A stretch of DNA of 64,000 nucleotides from positions 1-64,000 of the forward strand of contig NZ_BLJO01000004.1 in assembly GCF_009932555.1 (NCBI RefSeq), written 5' to 3'. The stretch comes from Steroidobacter agaridevorans (lineage in GTDB: Bacteria > Pseudomonadota > Gammaproteobacteria > Steroidobacterales > Steroidobacteraceae). The notes below the pieces were generated by a model that was not told the DNA's origin, did not search any database, and saw nothing but the letters and a program-made list of their open reading frames with translations. Shown one piece after another: positions 44,864-53,119 of this stretch. The translations under genes were made by a program, and so were the position numbers. Numbering within the stretch: position 1 is the stretch's first letter; every line of letters starts with the position of its first letter.

Positions 44864-46147
44864 ATGCCCAACCTGACGACTTTAGGCGCCAACGACCTGC
44901 GCGCCGTCCACGAGGACATCCGCCGCCGCTACCAGGCTTTTGCCGAGCGCAAGCTGAAACTGAATCTGACCCGTGGCAAACCGTCGTCGAAACAGCTGGA
45001 CCTGTGCAACGAGCTGCTGAGCCTGCCCGGCGCCGACTACCTGGCCGGTGGCGTGGACACCCGCAACTACGGCGAGCTGCAGGGCTTGCCCGAGCTGCGC
45101 GCGCAGTTGGCGCCGATTTTCGGTGTCAGCCCGGATCGCGTGATTCTCGGCGACAACGCCAGCCTCTCGCTGATGCACGACGCGGTCGTGTATTCGATGC
45201 TGAAGGGCACGGTCGACAGCGAGAAGCCGTGGTCGCGCGAATCCCGCGTGGCTTTCATCTGCCCGGTACCGGGCTACGACCGTCACTTTTCCATCTGCGC
45301 GCAGTTCGGCATCGAGATGATTCCGGTGCCCATGCTCGCGACCGGTCCGGACATGGACGCGGTCGAGAAGCTGGTGGCCGCCGATCCGCAGATCAAAGGC
45401 ATGTGGTGCGTGCCGAAATACAGCAACCCGTGCGGCACGGTGTATGCCAACGAAACCGTCGAGCGCCTGGCGAAGATGAAGACCGCCGCGCGCGACTTTC
45501 GTTTGTTCTGGGATAACGCCTACGCCGTGCACCACCTCACCGCCGAGCGCGTCGAGATTGCAAACATCGACGAGCTCTGCGCGCGCCATGGCAATCCGAA
45601 TCGCGCCTTCATCTTCGGCTCGACCTCCAAGATCACGTTCGCCGGCGCCGGCGTCGCATTGTTCGCAGGCTCGAAGGACAACGCTGCCTGGTATCTGAAG
45701 AACATGAGCATGCGGACCATCGGCGGCGACAAGGTGAATCAGCTGCGTCACATCCGTTTGTTCAACAGCAACGGCGGTGTGGCCGCGCTGATGGATCGTC
45801 ATCGCGAAAGCCTCGCGCCCAAATTCGAGCAGGTGCTGAATACCTTCGAGCAAGTGCTCGGCGATTCGGGCGTGGCGAAGTGGACGCGTCCCAAGGGCGG
45901 TTATTTCATTTCGCTGGAAGTGCTCGACGGCTGCGCCAAGCGCGTCGTGCAGCTGGCGAAAGAAGCCGGCGTGGAGCTCACGCCTGCCGGCGCGACGCAT
46001 CCGCTCGGCAAGGATCCGCAGGATCGTTTCATCCGTATCGCGCCGAGCTTCCCGGAGCTGGCGGAAGTGACGGAAGCCGTGCAAGGCGTGGCCGTGTGCG
46101 TGCTGCTCGCCGCCACCGAGAAGCTGTTGCAGTCGCATGCCGGCTGA
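44864..46147 (+). CDS. PLP-dependent aminotransferase, class I subgroup Ic (MocR/AspT type)
   Basis: A 427-residue aminotransferase. Lys256 in STSKITFAGAG is the PLP-binding residue; NPCGTV (189-194) and DNAYAVHHL hold substrate and cofactor contacts. Overall layout and length match the class-Ic aspartate aminotransferase of Corynebacterium. It would convert aspartate and 2-oxoglutarate to oxaloacetate and glutamate. The stop overlaps the next gene by 11 bp, and that gene overlaps the third by four, so the three form one translationally coupled operon. Confidence 0.93.
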   Translation: MPNLTTLGANDLRAVHEDIRRRYQAFAERKLKLNLTRGKPSSKQLDLCNELLSLPGADYLAGGVDTRNYGELQGLPELRAQLAPIFGVSPDRVILGDNASLSLMHDAVVYSMLKGTVDSEKPWSRESRVAFICPVPGYDRHFSICAQFGIEMIPVPMLATGPDMDAVEKLVAADPQIKGMWCVPKYSNPCGTVYANETVERLAKMKTAARDFRLFWDNAYAVHHLTAERVEIANIDELCARHGNPNRAFIFGSTSKITFAGAGVALFAGSKDNAAWYLKNMSMRTIGGDKVNQLRHIRLFNSNGGVAALMDRHRESLAPKFEQVLNTFEQVLGDSGVAKWTRPKGGYFISLEVLDGCAKRVVQLAKEAGVELTPAGATHPLGKDPQDRFIRIAPSFPELAEVTEAVQGVAVCVLLAATEKLLQSHAG

Positions 46148-47213
46148 TCGCAGCGACGCGGCGCTCGAAACGCTCTTCGTACCATTCAGCGAAGGCCGCC
46201 TGCCATGGCCGACAGAAAGTGGGCCTGCAGGCGGCGCGATGTTTCTTCGCGCGCGCGACGGCTGGCCGCTGCACGAGCGGCCGTTGCCCGGGCTGGTTTG
46301 TGAGCAAAGCTTCAAGCCCGAAGCGGACGCGTTGTCGCAGGCGGGCTTCGCCGTCAATGTCACGGGCGCGGCCAAGACCTACGAGCTGGTGCTGATATTG
46401 CCGCCTCGTCAACGCGATGAGGCGCGTGCGCTGATGGCGCGCGCCGTCGCGATGACCAAGCCTGGCGGTCGCATCGTTGTCAGCCAGAGCAATGACGAAG
46501 GCGCTCGCTCGAGCGAAGCGGATCTCACGCAGCTCACCGGCGACGTCGAGTCGATGAGCAAGAATAAATGTCGTGTGTTCTGGACGGCATCGCTCGCGCG
46601 GCTCAATGTTTCTTTGATCGCGCATTGGCAGGAGCTCGATGCGCCTCGGTCGATCGCCGACGGTCGTTTCACGAGCCGCCCCGGCATCTTCGCGTGGGAT
46701 CGCATCGACGTGGCGTCGGCGTTGCTCGCCGAGCATTTGCCATCCAACTTGTCCGGCCGGGCTGCGGATCTCGGCGCGGGGTTCGGCTATTTGTCGGCGG
46801 AGTTGTTGACTCGCTGTCCCGGCATTACTGCGCTCGATGCTTACGAGGCGGAGAACCGCGCGTTGGAATTGGCGCGTGTGAATTTGAAGAGTTTCGAAGC
46901 GCGCACACCCATCGACTATCGGTGGCATGACGTAGCGGCCGGATTGCCCGATACCTATGACGTCATCGTCACCAATCCGCCATTCCATGCGCAGCGTGCT
47001 ATCGATCGGCCGGACATCGGCCGTCGTTTCATTGCAGTCGCGGCGGAGTCGCTGCGTCCCGGCGGCAAGCTGTGGCTGGTGGCGAATCGACACTTGCCCT
47101 ATGAGAACGTGTTGAGCGAAAGCTTCGCCAGCGTGCGCACGGTCGTGCAACAGCACGGCTACAAGATCATCGAAGCGGTGCGCGCCAAGGCCGCCCGCAG
47201 GGCCGCGCGATGA
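46137..47213 (+). CDS. RsmC-type class I methyltransferase
   Basis: A 358-residue two-domain SAM-dependent methyltransferase. The C-terminal half has DLGAGFGYLS (from Asp211) for SAM binding and TNPPFH (279-284), the signature of N2-guanine and N6-adenine methyltransferases. The N-terminal domain resembles the non-catalytic half of RsmC, which methylates 16S rRNA G1207. It overlaps both neighbours and sits next to a pseudouridine synthase, supporting an RNA-modification role. Exact target is not shown. Confidence 0.88.
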   Translation: MPADRSDAALETLFVPFSEGRLPWPTESGPAGGAMFLRARDGWPLHERPLPGLVCEQSFKPEADALSQAGFAVNVTGAAKTYELVLILPPRQRDEARALMARAVAMTKPGGRIVVSQSNDEGARSSEADLTQLTGDVESMSKNKCRVFWTASLARLNVSLIAHWQELDAPRSIADGRFTSRPGIFAWDRIDVASALLAEHLPSNLSGRAADLGAGFGYLSAELLTRCPGITALDAYEAENRALELARVNLKSFEARTPIDYRWHDVAAGLPDTYDVIVTNPPFHAQRAIDRPDIGRRFIAVAAESLRPGGKLWLVANRHLPYENVLSESFASVRTVVQQHGYKIIEAVRAKAARRAAR

Positions 47214-47920
47214 AGCTGCTCAAGCTCATCGCCAATCTGGGCTACGGCAGCCGCAAGGAGGTGCTCGCGATCTTTCGCGACGGTCGCATCACCGACGTCG
47301 ATGGCGACGTGCTGTACTCGGACGACAAGGTCGATCATTCGCGCGTGTTGATCGATGGCGAGCCGCTCGATCCCGCGCCCGGTCTGCTGCTCATGCTGAA
47401 CAAGCCGGTGGGCTATACCTGCTCGACCAGCGATCCGGGCCAGATCGTTTATGACCTGTTGCCGGAGCGGTTTCGTTCTCGCAATCCCATCGTGGCGACA
47501 GTCGGGCGGCTCGATCGCGACACGACCGGTCTGCTGTTGATGACGGACGACGGCAAGTTGCTGCATCAGATCGTCTCGCCCAGATCCAAGCTGCCGAAAA
47601 TCTATGAAGCGACGCTCGCGCGCGATCTGCGTGGCGACGAGGTAAAGATCTTCGCGAGCGGCAAGTTGATGCTCGAGTCCGAGCGCGAGCCGCTGGCGCC
47701 TGCGAAGCTCGAAGTGCTCGGCCCGAGACAGGCGAGGCTCACGCTGACCGAGGGGCGTTACCATCAAGCGCGCCGGATGTTCGCGGCGGTCGGCAATCAC
47801 GTCGAGAAGCTGCACCGGAGCCAGGTTGGGGGCCTCGACCTGGGCGCTCTGCCCGAGGGCCGATGGCGCCCGCTCGACGCCGCCGATCGCGAACGCCTGT
47901 TCGCTGTGACCGCCGACTGA
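47210..47920 (+). CDS. RsuA/RluB-type pseudouridine synthase
   Basis: A 236-residue enzyme that isomerises uridine in rRNA. A short S4 domain occupies about 1-50, and the catalytic domain holds GRLDRDTTGLLL with nucleophile Asp102 and KPVGYTCS upstream. Length and the S4 domain fit the RsuA family (16S U516). An ATGA overlap with the methyltransferase gene shows coupling. The aminotransferase upstream has no evident link to RNA modification. Confidence 0.93.
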   Translation: MKLLKLIANLGYGSRKEVLAIFRDGRITDVDGDVLYSDDKVDHSRVLIDGEPLDPAPGLLLMLNKPVGYTCSTSDPGQIVYDLLPERFRSRNPIVATVGRLDRDTTGLLLMTDDGKLLHQIVSPRSKLPKIYEATLARDLRGDEVKIFASGKLMLESEREPLAPAKLEVLGPRQARLTLTEGRYHQARRMFAAVGNHVEKLHRSQVGGLDLGALPEGRWRPLDAADRERLFAVTAD

Positions 47921-47922
47921 CA

Positions 47923-47952
47923 CCGGGCTGACACAGCCGTCAGCCAGCCCGG
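47923..47952 (+). terminator. Nested hairpins after the pseudouridine synthase gene
   Basis: CCGGGCTG pairs with CAGCCCGG across 14 bases, and GCTGAC with GTCAGC inside it. They start two bases after the stop codon. No T tract follows; terminator assignment is tentative. The 274-bp gap that follows shows no gene. Confidence 0.4.
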
Positions 47953-48194
47953 CGGGCGCTGTCGATTCCTCGTCGATTCTTGCCTGATTCCGCAAAGGTG
48001 CCTTGCCCGCGTGGGACAAGGACGCTGAACTATGTTGATAATCCGGCGGTCGAACTAGCCTGATTATCGTCCCGAGATTGCCAACTCATGCTTGAACCTC
48101 GGCAGACCGGCTGTGCCGGACGGAGCATTTCAACCAGTGGCAAACTTGCACGATCAGGGAACTCGTTTACTCCTAGCTTCCGCAGGCCGCACTC

Positions 48195-49142
48195 ATGAGC
48201 GCCGCCATTCCCATCCCGAATCCCGCCACCGTCGAGCTCCCCAACCTGGACGAGCAGCAAGCCGAGCTGGCCGCCCTGGTGACCCGGTTGACGCCCCAGG
48301 AGGGCATTCATCCGTCCGCCATTCCGGCCCTGACGGTGATTCGCGCCAACACGCCCTCGGTGCCGACGCCGTCGGTGTACGAGCCGAGCCTTTGCATCGT
48401 CGTGCAAGGGCGCAAGCGCGCGGTGCTCGGCGACGATGTCTATTACTACGATGCGTTGAATTACCTCACCGTGTCAGTCACGTTGCCGGCGATCGGTCAT
48501 GTCCTCGAGGCGACCTCCGAGAAGCCCTATCTGTGTCTGCGTCTCGAGCTCGACGCCCGCATGATCGGCGAGCTGTTGTTGCAGGTCGGCCGCAGCGCCG
48601 TGCCGCCATCGACGGATCGTGGCCTGTATGTCGCACGCACCAGTCCGCAATTGCTCGACGCCGTTCTGCGGCTGACGCGCTTGTTGGAACAGCCGCGGGA
48701 TGCGGCGATTCTCGCGCCCCTGGTGTTGAGAGAAATTCATTATCGAGTGCTCACGGGCGAGCTGGGGCATCGATTGCGCGAGTTGTGCGTCGTCGACAGC
48801 CAGGTGAATCGCGTGGCGCGCGCCATCGATCTGTTGCGCAAGCGATTCACCGAGTCGTTGCGCATCGAAGACCTGGCCGCGGCCGCGCACATGAGCGAAT
48901 CATCGTTGCATCATCGTTTCAAAGCCGTGACGGCCATGTCGCCGATGCAGTTTCAGAAACACCTGCGCCTGCACGAGGCGCGCCGCCTGATGCTCACCGA
49001 GGGGCTGGAGGCCGCCGCGGCCGCGCATCGCGTGGGTTATGAAAGCCCGTCGCAATTCAGTCGCGAGTATCGACGCCTGTTCGGCGCCCCGCCGCGACGG
49101 GAAATAGAGACGGTGCGCGGCGGCGGCCTGCAACCGGCCTGA
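48195..49142 (+). CDS. AraC-family transcriptional regulator
   Basis: A 315-residue regulator with an AraC_N-type sensing domain (about 30-180, with SVYEPSLCIVVQGRKRAVLG and YLTVSVTLPAIGHV) and two C-terminal HTH motifs (about 215-300; IEDLAAAAHMSESSLHHRFKAVT, MQFQKHLRLHEARRLM, AAHRVGYESPSQFSREYRRLFG). The group often controls adjacent oxidoreductase genes in stress responses, but none lies next to it here. It stands alone, 84 bp before the DUF2058 gene. Confidence 0.94.
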   Translation: MSAAIPIPNPATVELPNLDEQQAELAALVTRLTPQEGIHPSAIPALTVIRANTPSVPTPSVYEPSLCIVVQGRKRAVLGDDVYYYDALNYLTVSVTLPAIGHVLEATSEKPYLCLRLELDARMIGELLLQVGRSAVPPSTDRGLYVARTSPQLLDAVLRLTRLLEQPRDAAILAPLVLREIHYRVLTGELGHRLRELCVVDSQVNRVARAIDLLRKRFTESLRIEDLAAAAHMSESSLHHRFKAVTAMSPMQFQKHLRLHEARRLMLTEGLEAAAAAHRVGYESPSQFSREYRRLFGAPPRREIETVRGGGLQPA

Positions 49143-49226
49143 GTTTTCGAAGAGCATCACACTCCCCCGCGGCGGCGGTTTGCGTAGAATGGCGCCGTCC
49201 CCCAAGGAGTCCGTGCGGAGCCTTCG

Positions 49227-49775
49227 ATGAGCATGTCATTGCGCGATCAGCTGCTGGCCGCCGGCCTCGGCAGCAAGAAGCAGGCGCGCCAGGCCGAAAA
49301 TCAGCAAAAGCAGCAGCAACATCAGCAGGCGAAGAATCGCCAGCTGCGTGAAGAGCAGGAAAAGCGGGCTGCCGAGGCGCGCGCCAAAGCGCAGGCCGAG
49401 AAAGCTGCGCGCGATGCCGAGCTGAACCGCAAACGCCAGGAAAATCAGGACCGCAAGGAGCGCTGGGCGCAGATCAAGCAGCTCATCGAGCAGCATCGGC
49501 TGCCGAAGCCGGAGAGCGAGGAATATTTCAATTTCATCGATCGCGGCAAGGTGCGTCGGATCGTCGCCGACAATGCTTTGCGCGAAAAGCTGATCGCCGG
49601 CACGGTCGTCATCGCCCGCTGCGAAGGCAAGTACGATCTCGTGCTTCCGGAAATCGCCGAGCGCATCCGCGAGCGCGATGAGCGCGCCGTCGTGAAACTG
49701 AACGCCGAAGAAGGCAAGCCGGCCGAAGACGATCCGTACAAGGACTATGTCGTCCCCGACGATCTGATGTGGTAA
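49227..49775 (+). CDS. DUF2058 family protein (YaiL-like)
   Basis: A 182-residue nucleoprotein-like protein of DUF2058. It opens MSLRDQLLAAGLGSKKQAR, has a Gln/Lys/Glu-rich coiled coil (about 17-80), then a globular end with IDRGKVRRIVADN and a PYKDYVVPDDLMW terminus, all typical of YaiL. Function is unknown. A TTTGCG-like gap precedes it; the stop is one base before that of a convergent gene. Confidence 0.93.
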   Translation: MSMSLRDQLLAAGLGSKKQARQAENQQKQQQHQQAKNRQLREEQEKRAAEARAKAQAEKAARDAELNRKRQENQDRKERWAQIKQLIEQHRLPKPESEEYFNFIDRGKVRRIVADNALREKLIAGTVVIARCEGKYDLVLPEIAERIRERDERAVVKLNAEEGKPAEDDPYKDYVVPDDLMW

Positions 49776-49776
49776 T

Positions 49777-50571
49777 TCAGTCGAGCACCTTGCGCGCTCG
49801 CTCCTGATAGCGCTGCGCCGACAGGCGCATGTTGTTGTCTTCGACATGGAACGGCGTCTGCGCGATGTACGCGAGTGCTCGCGGGACGCCGAATTGATCG
49901 ATCAGCGGGCCGATTAACAGAATCCCGCCATAGCGCTGCACGTCCAGATACAGCTGATCGCCTTTATTCCATAACCCGCGGCGGAAGCCCGCGAAGTCTT
50001 CCGGCCAGATCATGTCGAGCCGGTTGGCATTGAAGATGGGCGTGCGCACTTCCTTGAGATGTTCGTTGATGCCTTCGACCAGCATCTCGCAGGGCAGGCG
50101 TTCGCCCAGATCGCTGGAGTTGCAGTCCTTGTGCGGCCAGGACAGGCCGCGGCGTTTGGCCGCTTCCTGCAGGAACGCGGTCCAGATCAGCTGATCGATG
50201 GTCTCCACCACCGGGAATGCATTTCTATATTGCTCGTTCTCGTAGAACGGCCAGTAGTAAGCGGCGGCGCGGATCGGATTGGGCACCTTGGCGCTGAGCA
50301 GGCGTCGAGGAAACACCAGCGCGTGGTGGTCGGCGTCGTACGTTTCTTTGCCGTCGCTGTCTTTCAGCTCTTTGCTGCCGACGAATTTCACATCGAGCTC
50401 GGTGGGCAGGGTGCCGAGCAAATCGCCAAAGGCGTTGGTGATGGCTTCGGTGCGGTAATTCACCAGCGCTTCGAAGCGCTGCTTGCATTGCTCGCGATTG
50501 ACGCTCTCGCAGGTGAGACCCAACACAGGAAATAGCAGAGTGATACACGCGAGTCCGAGACGCATCATCAT
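49777..50571 (-). CDS. Exported protein of unknown function
   Basis: A 264-residue protein with a signal peptide (about 1-20) and a likely disulfide-forming set of cysteines (CESVNREQC near the N-terminus; CNSSDLGERLPC around residue 150). The mature protein contains segments such as LVFPRRLLSAKVPNPIRAAAYYWPFYENEQ and RYGGILLIGPLIDQFGVPRALAYIA. I recognise no family. A GGGGGC site before the ATG supports the start. It converges on DUF2058 and lies 253 bp from the hydroxylase gene, a gap in which I see nothing definite. Confidence 0.8.
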   Translation of the reverse strand: MMMRLGLACITLLFPVLGLTCESVNREQCKQRFEALVNYRTEAITNAFGDLLGTLPTELDVKFVGSKELKDSDGKETYDADHHALVFPRRLLSAKVPNPIRAAAYYWPFYENEQYRNAFPVVETIDQLIWTAFLQEAAKRRGLSWPHKDCNSSDLGERLPCEMLVEGINEHLKEVRTPIFNANRLDMIWPEDFAGFRRGLWNKGDQLYLDVQRYGGILLIGPLIDQFGVPRALAYIAQTPFHVEDNNMRLSAQRYQERARKVLD

Positions 50572-50824
50572 TGCAGCCCCCGTCCAGCGGCACTGGTCAA
50601 GTCCCCTTGGCCCTTAGGAACTTGCAGAAACCATGCCGAGGATAAGCAAGCAACGACACGCACGCACGGAAGTTCCATGTGGAAAAAGGCGCGCCAGCGG
50701 ATCACCGCCGTGACCAGCAAATTAGCAGGCGATGTGGGCTTGGATTAAAGCCGCGGAGGAAATAATTGCCGCGGCGATCGAGGGTAGGATCGACGACGAA
50801 CGAAAACTCGAATGAGACGTTGTC

Positions 50825-51793
50825 TCAAAAACCGACAACGATCCCGTAGCCGATGGCGGCGATCAGACACCACTTCAGCAGGTAATAAAGCGGCTTGTGC
50901 CATTCCTTGATGCGGATGCCGAGCGCGCGAATTTGATACACGTAAGCGAATATATGATTCAGCACGCCGACGTGCTCGCCCGGCACGTTCTGTGTTGCCG
51001 CCGCGCGAATCATGCCGTGGCCGACGGTGCGATTAATCCATCGCAACACGGGGTTAGAGATCGGCCGCTCGATGTCGCAGAAAAGAATCACGCGGGTCGT
51101 GTCGGCGCGGTTCTCGGCTTGATGAATGTATGTCTCATCGAACATCACCGCCTCGCCGTCCTTCCAGTAATACTTCTGGCCGTCGACCACGATGTAGCAG
51201 TCGGGCGAATTCGGTGTGATCAGGCCGAGGTGATAACGCAACGAGCCCGCGAACGGGTCGCGGTGGGCGCCGAGACGGGAGCCGGGCGGCAGAAGTGTAA
51301 ACATTGCCGCGTTGATGGAAGGAATTTTCCCCAGCAGCTCGGCCGTCTTCGGACACAACGCCGAGGCCGACGGCAGGAAGTCGCCGTACCACTTCAGGTA
51401 AAAGCGCTTCCAGCCGCGCTTGAAGAAGGTGTTGAAGCCGATGTCGTTGTAACCCGAGGCGGCACGGATATGGCCTTCGTCGAACAGCTTCAGTGCCTCT
51501 TCGCGGATCATCTGCCACTGCTCGGTGACCTGTTGCAGCTCGGGGAACTCCCGGATGTCGGCATAGGGCTTGGCTTTGACCGCCGAGAACAAATACATCA
51601 GCGTGTTGTAAGGCGCGAGCAGGTTGGCGTGATCGGCCACCAGGCGCGAGAACTTGTGGCGAACCCGGCCGCGGAACTGGACGAAGGTGACCGAGGCGAG
51701 GAACGTCACCAGGATCAGCATCCGGGGTGACATGAGCGAGTGAAGCATTGCGCGGCGTGAGGAAGTAGGCGGTGTTGGGCGGAGGATACTCAC
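50825..51793 (-). CDS. LpxO-like aspartyl/asparaginyl beta-hydroxylase (lipid A hydroxylase)
   Basis: A 322-residue Fe(II)/2-oxoglutarate dioxygenase of the aspartyl/asparaginyl beta-hydroxylase family, which includes LpxO, the enzyme that hydroxylates the secondary acyl chain of lipid A. Iron ligands appear as His177-x-Asp179 and His224, and Arg234 would bind 2-oxoglutarate. A hydrophobic N-terminal helix (about 25-40) and a C-terminal one fit a membrane enzyme acting at the inner leaflet. GTG at 51793 is used; ATGs at 51748 and 51733 are alternatives and give a more typical length. Divergent from transaldolase. Confidence 0.85.
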   Translation of the reverse strand: MSILRPTPPTSSRRAMLHSLMSPRMLILVTFLASVTFVQFRGRVRHKFSRLVADHANLLAPYNTLMYLFSAVKAKPYADIREFPELQQVTEQWQMIREEALKLFDEGHIRAASGYNDIGFNTFFKRGWKRFYLKWYGDFLPSASALCPKTAELLGKIPSINAAMFTLLPPGSRLGAHRDPFAGSLRYHLGLITPNSPDCYIVVDGQKYYWKDGEAVMFDETYIHQAENRADTTRVILFCDIERPISNPVLRWINRTVGHGMIRAAATQNVPGEHVGVLNHIFAYVYQIRALGIRIKEWHKPLYYLLKWCLIAAIGYGIVVGF

Positions 51794-51914
51794 CGAAAGC
51801 TTGAGAACAAGCCATTGTGGGGAATTGCAGTATTGACGCTACAGCTCTAATCGCACTCGGGTCCTATACAATTGCGCGTGATGCATTGCAGAGTCTTTGA
51901 ACTGGAGTCATGAG

Positions 51915-53024
51915 ATGAATGAGCGAGTCCCGAATCGGTTACGCCAGGTCCACCAGTTGGGTCAGAGCATCTGGCTCGACGACATCCGTCGCAGCTGGCT
52001 GCGCGACGGGCACCTGGCTCGCCTCATCTCCGAGGACGCACTCGCGGGCGTGACTTCCAATCCCGCCATCTTTGCCAAGGCCATCGGCGAAGGTGCGGAG
52101 TACAACGACGCCATCGCTGCTTTGGCCCGCGCCGGTAAAAGCATCAACGACATCTACGAGACGCTGGCGCTCGAAGATGTGCAGGCCGCGGCCGATCTGT
52201 TCCGTCAGACATACGATTCGACGGGCGGCGGCGATGGATTCGTGAGCCTGGAAGTCTCGCCGCATCTGGCGGACGACACACAAGGCACGATCGCCGAAGG
52301 GCTGCGCCTGTGGAAGGCGTTCAATCGACCCAATGCCATGATCAAGGTGCCCGGCACCGAGGCTGGCCTGCCCGCCATCACCGAGCTGATCGCGGCCGGG
52401 ATCAACATCAATGTCACTCTCTTGTTCAGCGTCGATCGCTACCGCGCGGTGGTCGATGCGTACCTGGCTGGTTTGGAACAGCGAGTGAAGGCGGGGCAGC
52501 CCATCGATAAAGTGGCTTCTGTTGCGAGCTTCTTCCTCAGCCGCATCGACACGTTGATCGACGCCAAGCTCGACACGATGAACACCTACGAATCCAAAGC
52601 CCGCCGCGGCCGCGCTGCCATCGCGAGCGCGCGCCTGGCTTATCAGTACTACAAGCAGTGGACCGGGAGCGATCGTTGGCGCGCGCTGGCGGAGAAGGGT
52701 GCGAAACCACAACGTTTGTTGTGGGCGTCTACTTCCAGCAAGGATCCGGCGTACAAGGACACGATGTACGTCGAGGCGCTGATCGCGCCGAACACTGTTA
52801 ATACATTACCGCCCGCGACGGTCGATGCGTTTCGCGATCACGGCGATGCGGGAGTTCGTATCGAGGAGGATCTGGCTGAAGCGAAAGAGACGGTGCAGAT
52901 CCTTCGCGGCATGGGCATCGAGTTGAAGGCCGTGAGCGAGCAGCTCGAGCGCGAGGGCGTGAAGAAGTTCAAGGAGCCGTTCGACGCGTTGTTTGTGACG
53001 TTGGCCAAGCGTGCGGGGAAGTAG
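51915..53024 (+). CDS. tal: Transaldolase
   Basis: A 369-residue transaldolase, moving a dihydroxyacetone unit between sugar phosphates in the pentose phosphate pathway. The Schiff-base lysine is Lys144 in AMIKVPGT, with WLDDIRR and GVTSNPAIFAKAI near the start. Its length fits the TalB-like class of actinobacteria and others (about 370). ATG with GGAG upstream is chosen over a TTG-started form. A TATACA-like -10 box lies about 40 bp upstream. The next gene is convergent, 95 bp away, with no clear terminator. Confidence 0.95.
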   Translation: MNERVPNRLRQVHQLGQSIWLDDIRRSWLRDGHLARLISEDALAGVTSNPAIFAKAIGEGAEYNDAIAALARAGKSINDIYETLALEDVQAAADLFRQTYDSTGGGDGFVSLEVSPHLADDTQGTIAEGLRLWKAFNRPNAMIKVPGTEAGLPAITELIAAGININVTLLFSVDRYRAVVDAYLAGLEQRVKAGQPIDKVASVASFFLSRIDTLIDAKLDTMNTYESKARRGRAAIASARLAYQYYKQWTGSDRWRALAEKGAKPQRLLWASTSSKDPAYKDTMYVEALIAPNTVNTLPPATVDAFRDHGDAGVRIEEDLAEAKETVQILRGMGIELKAVSEQLEREGVKKFKEPFDALFVTLAKRAGK

Positions 53025-53119
53025 GAGCCGGAGCGTCGGTGGCTCGCTCCCGACGCCGCCGAAACGTCACAGCGGCGTCGAGCGTGACTAACCTCCAACC
53101 CGGCCGAGGTCAGGCCGAC

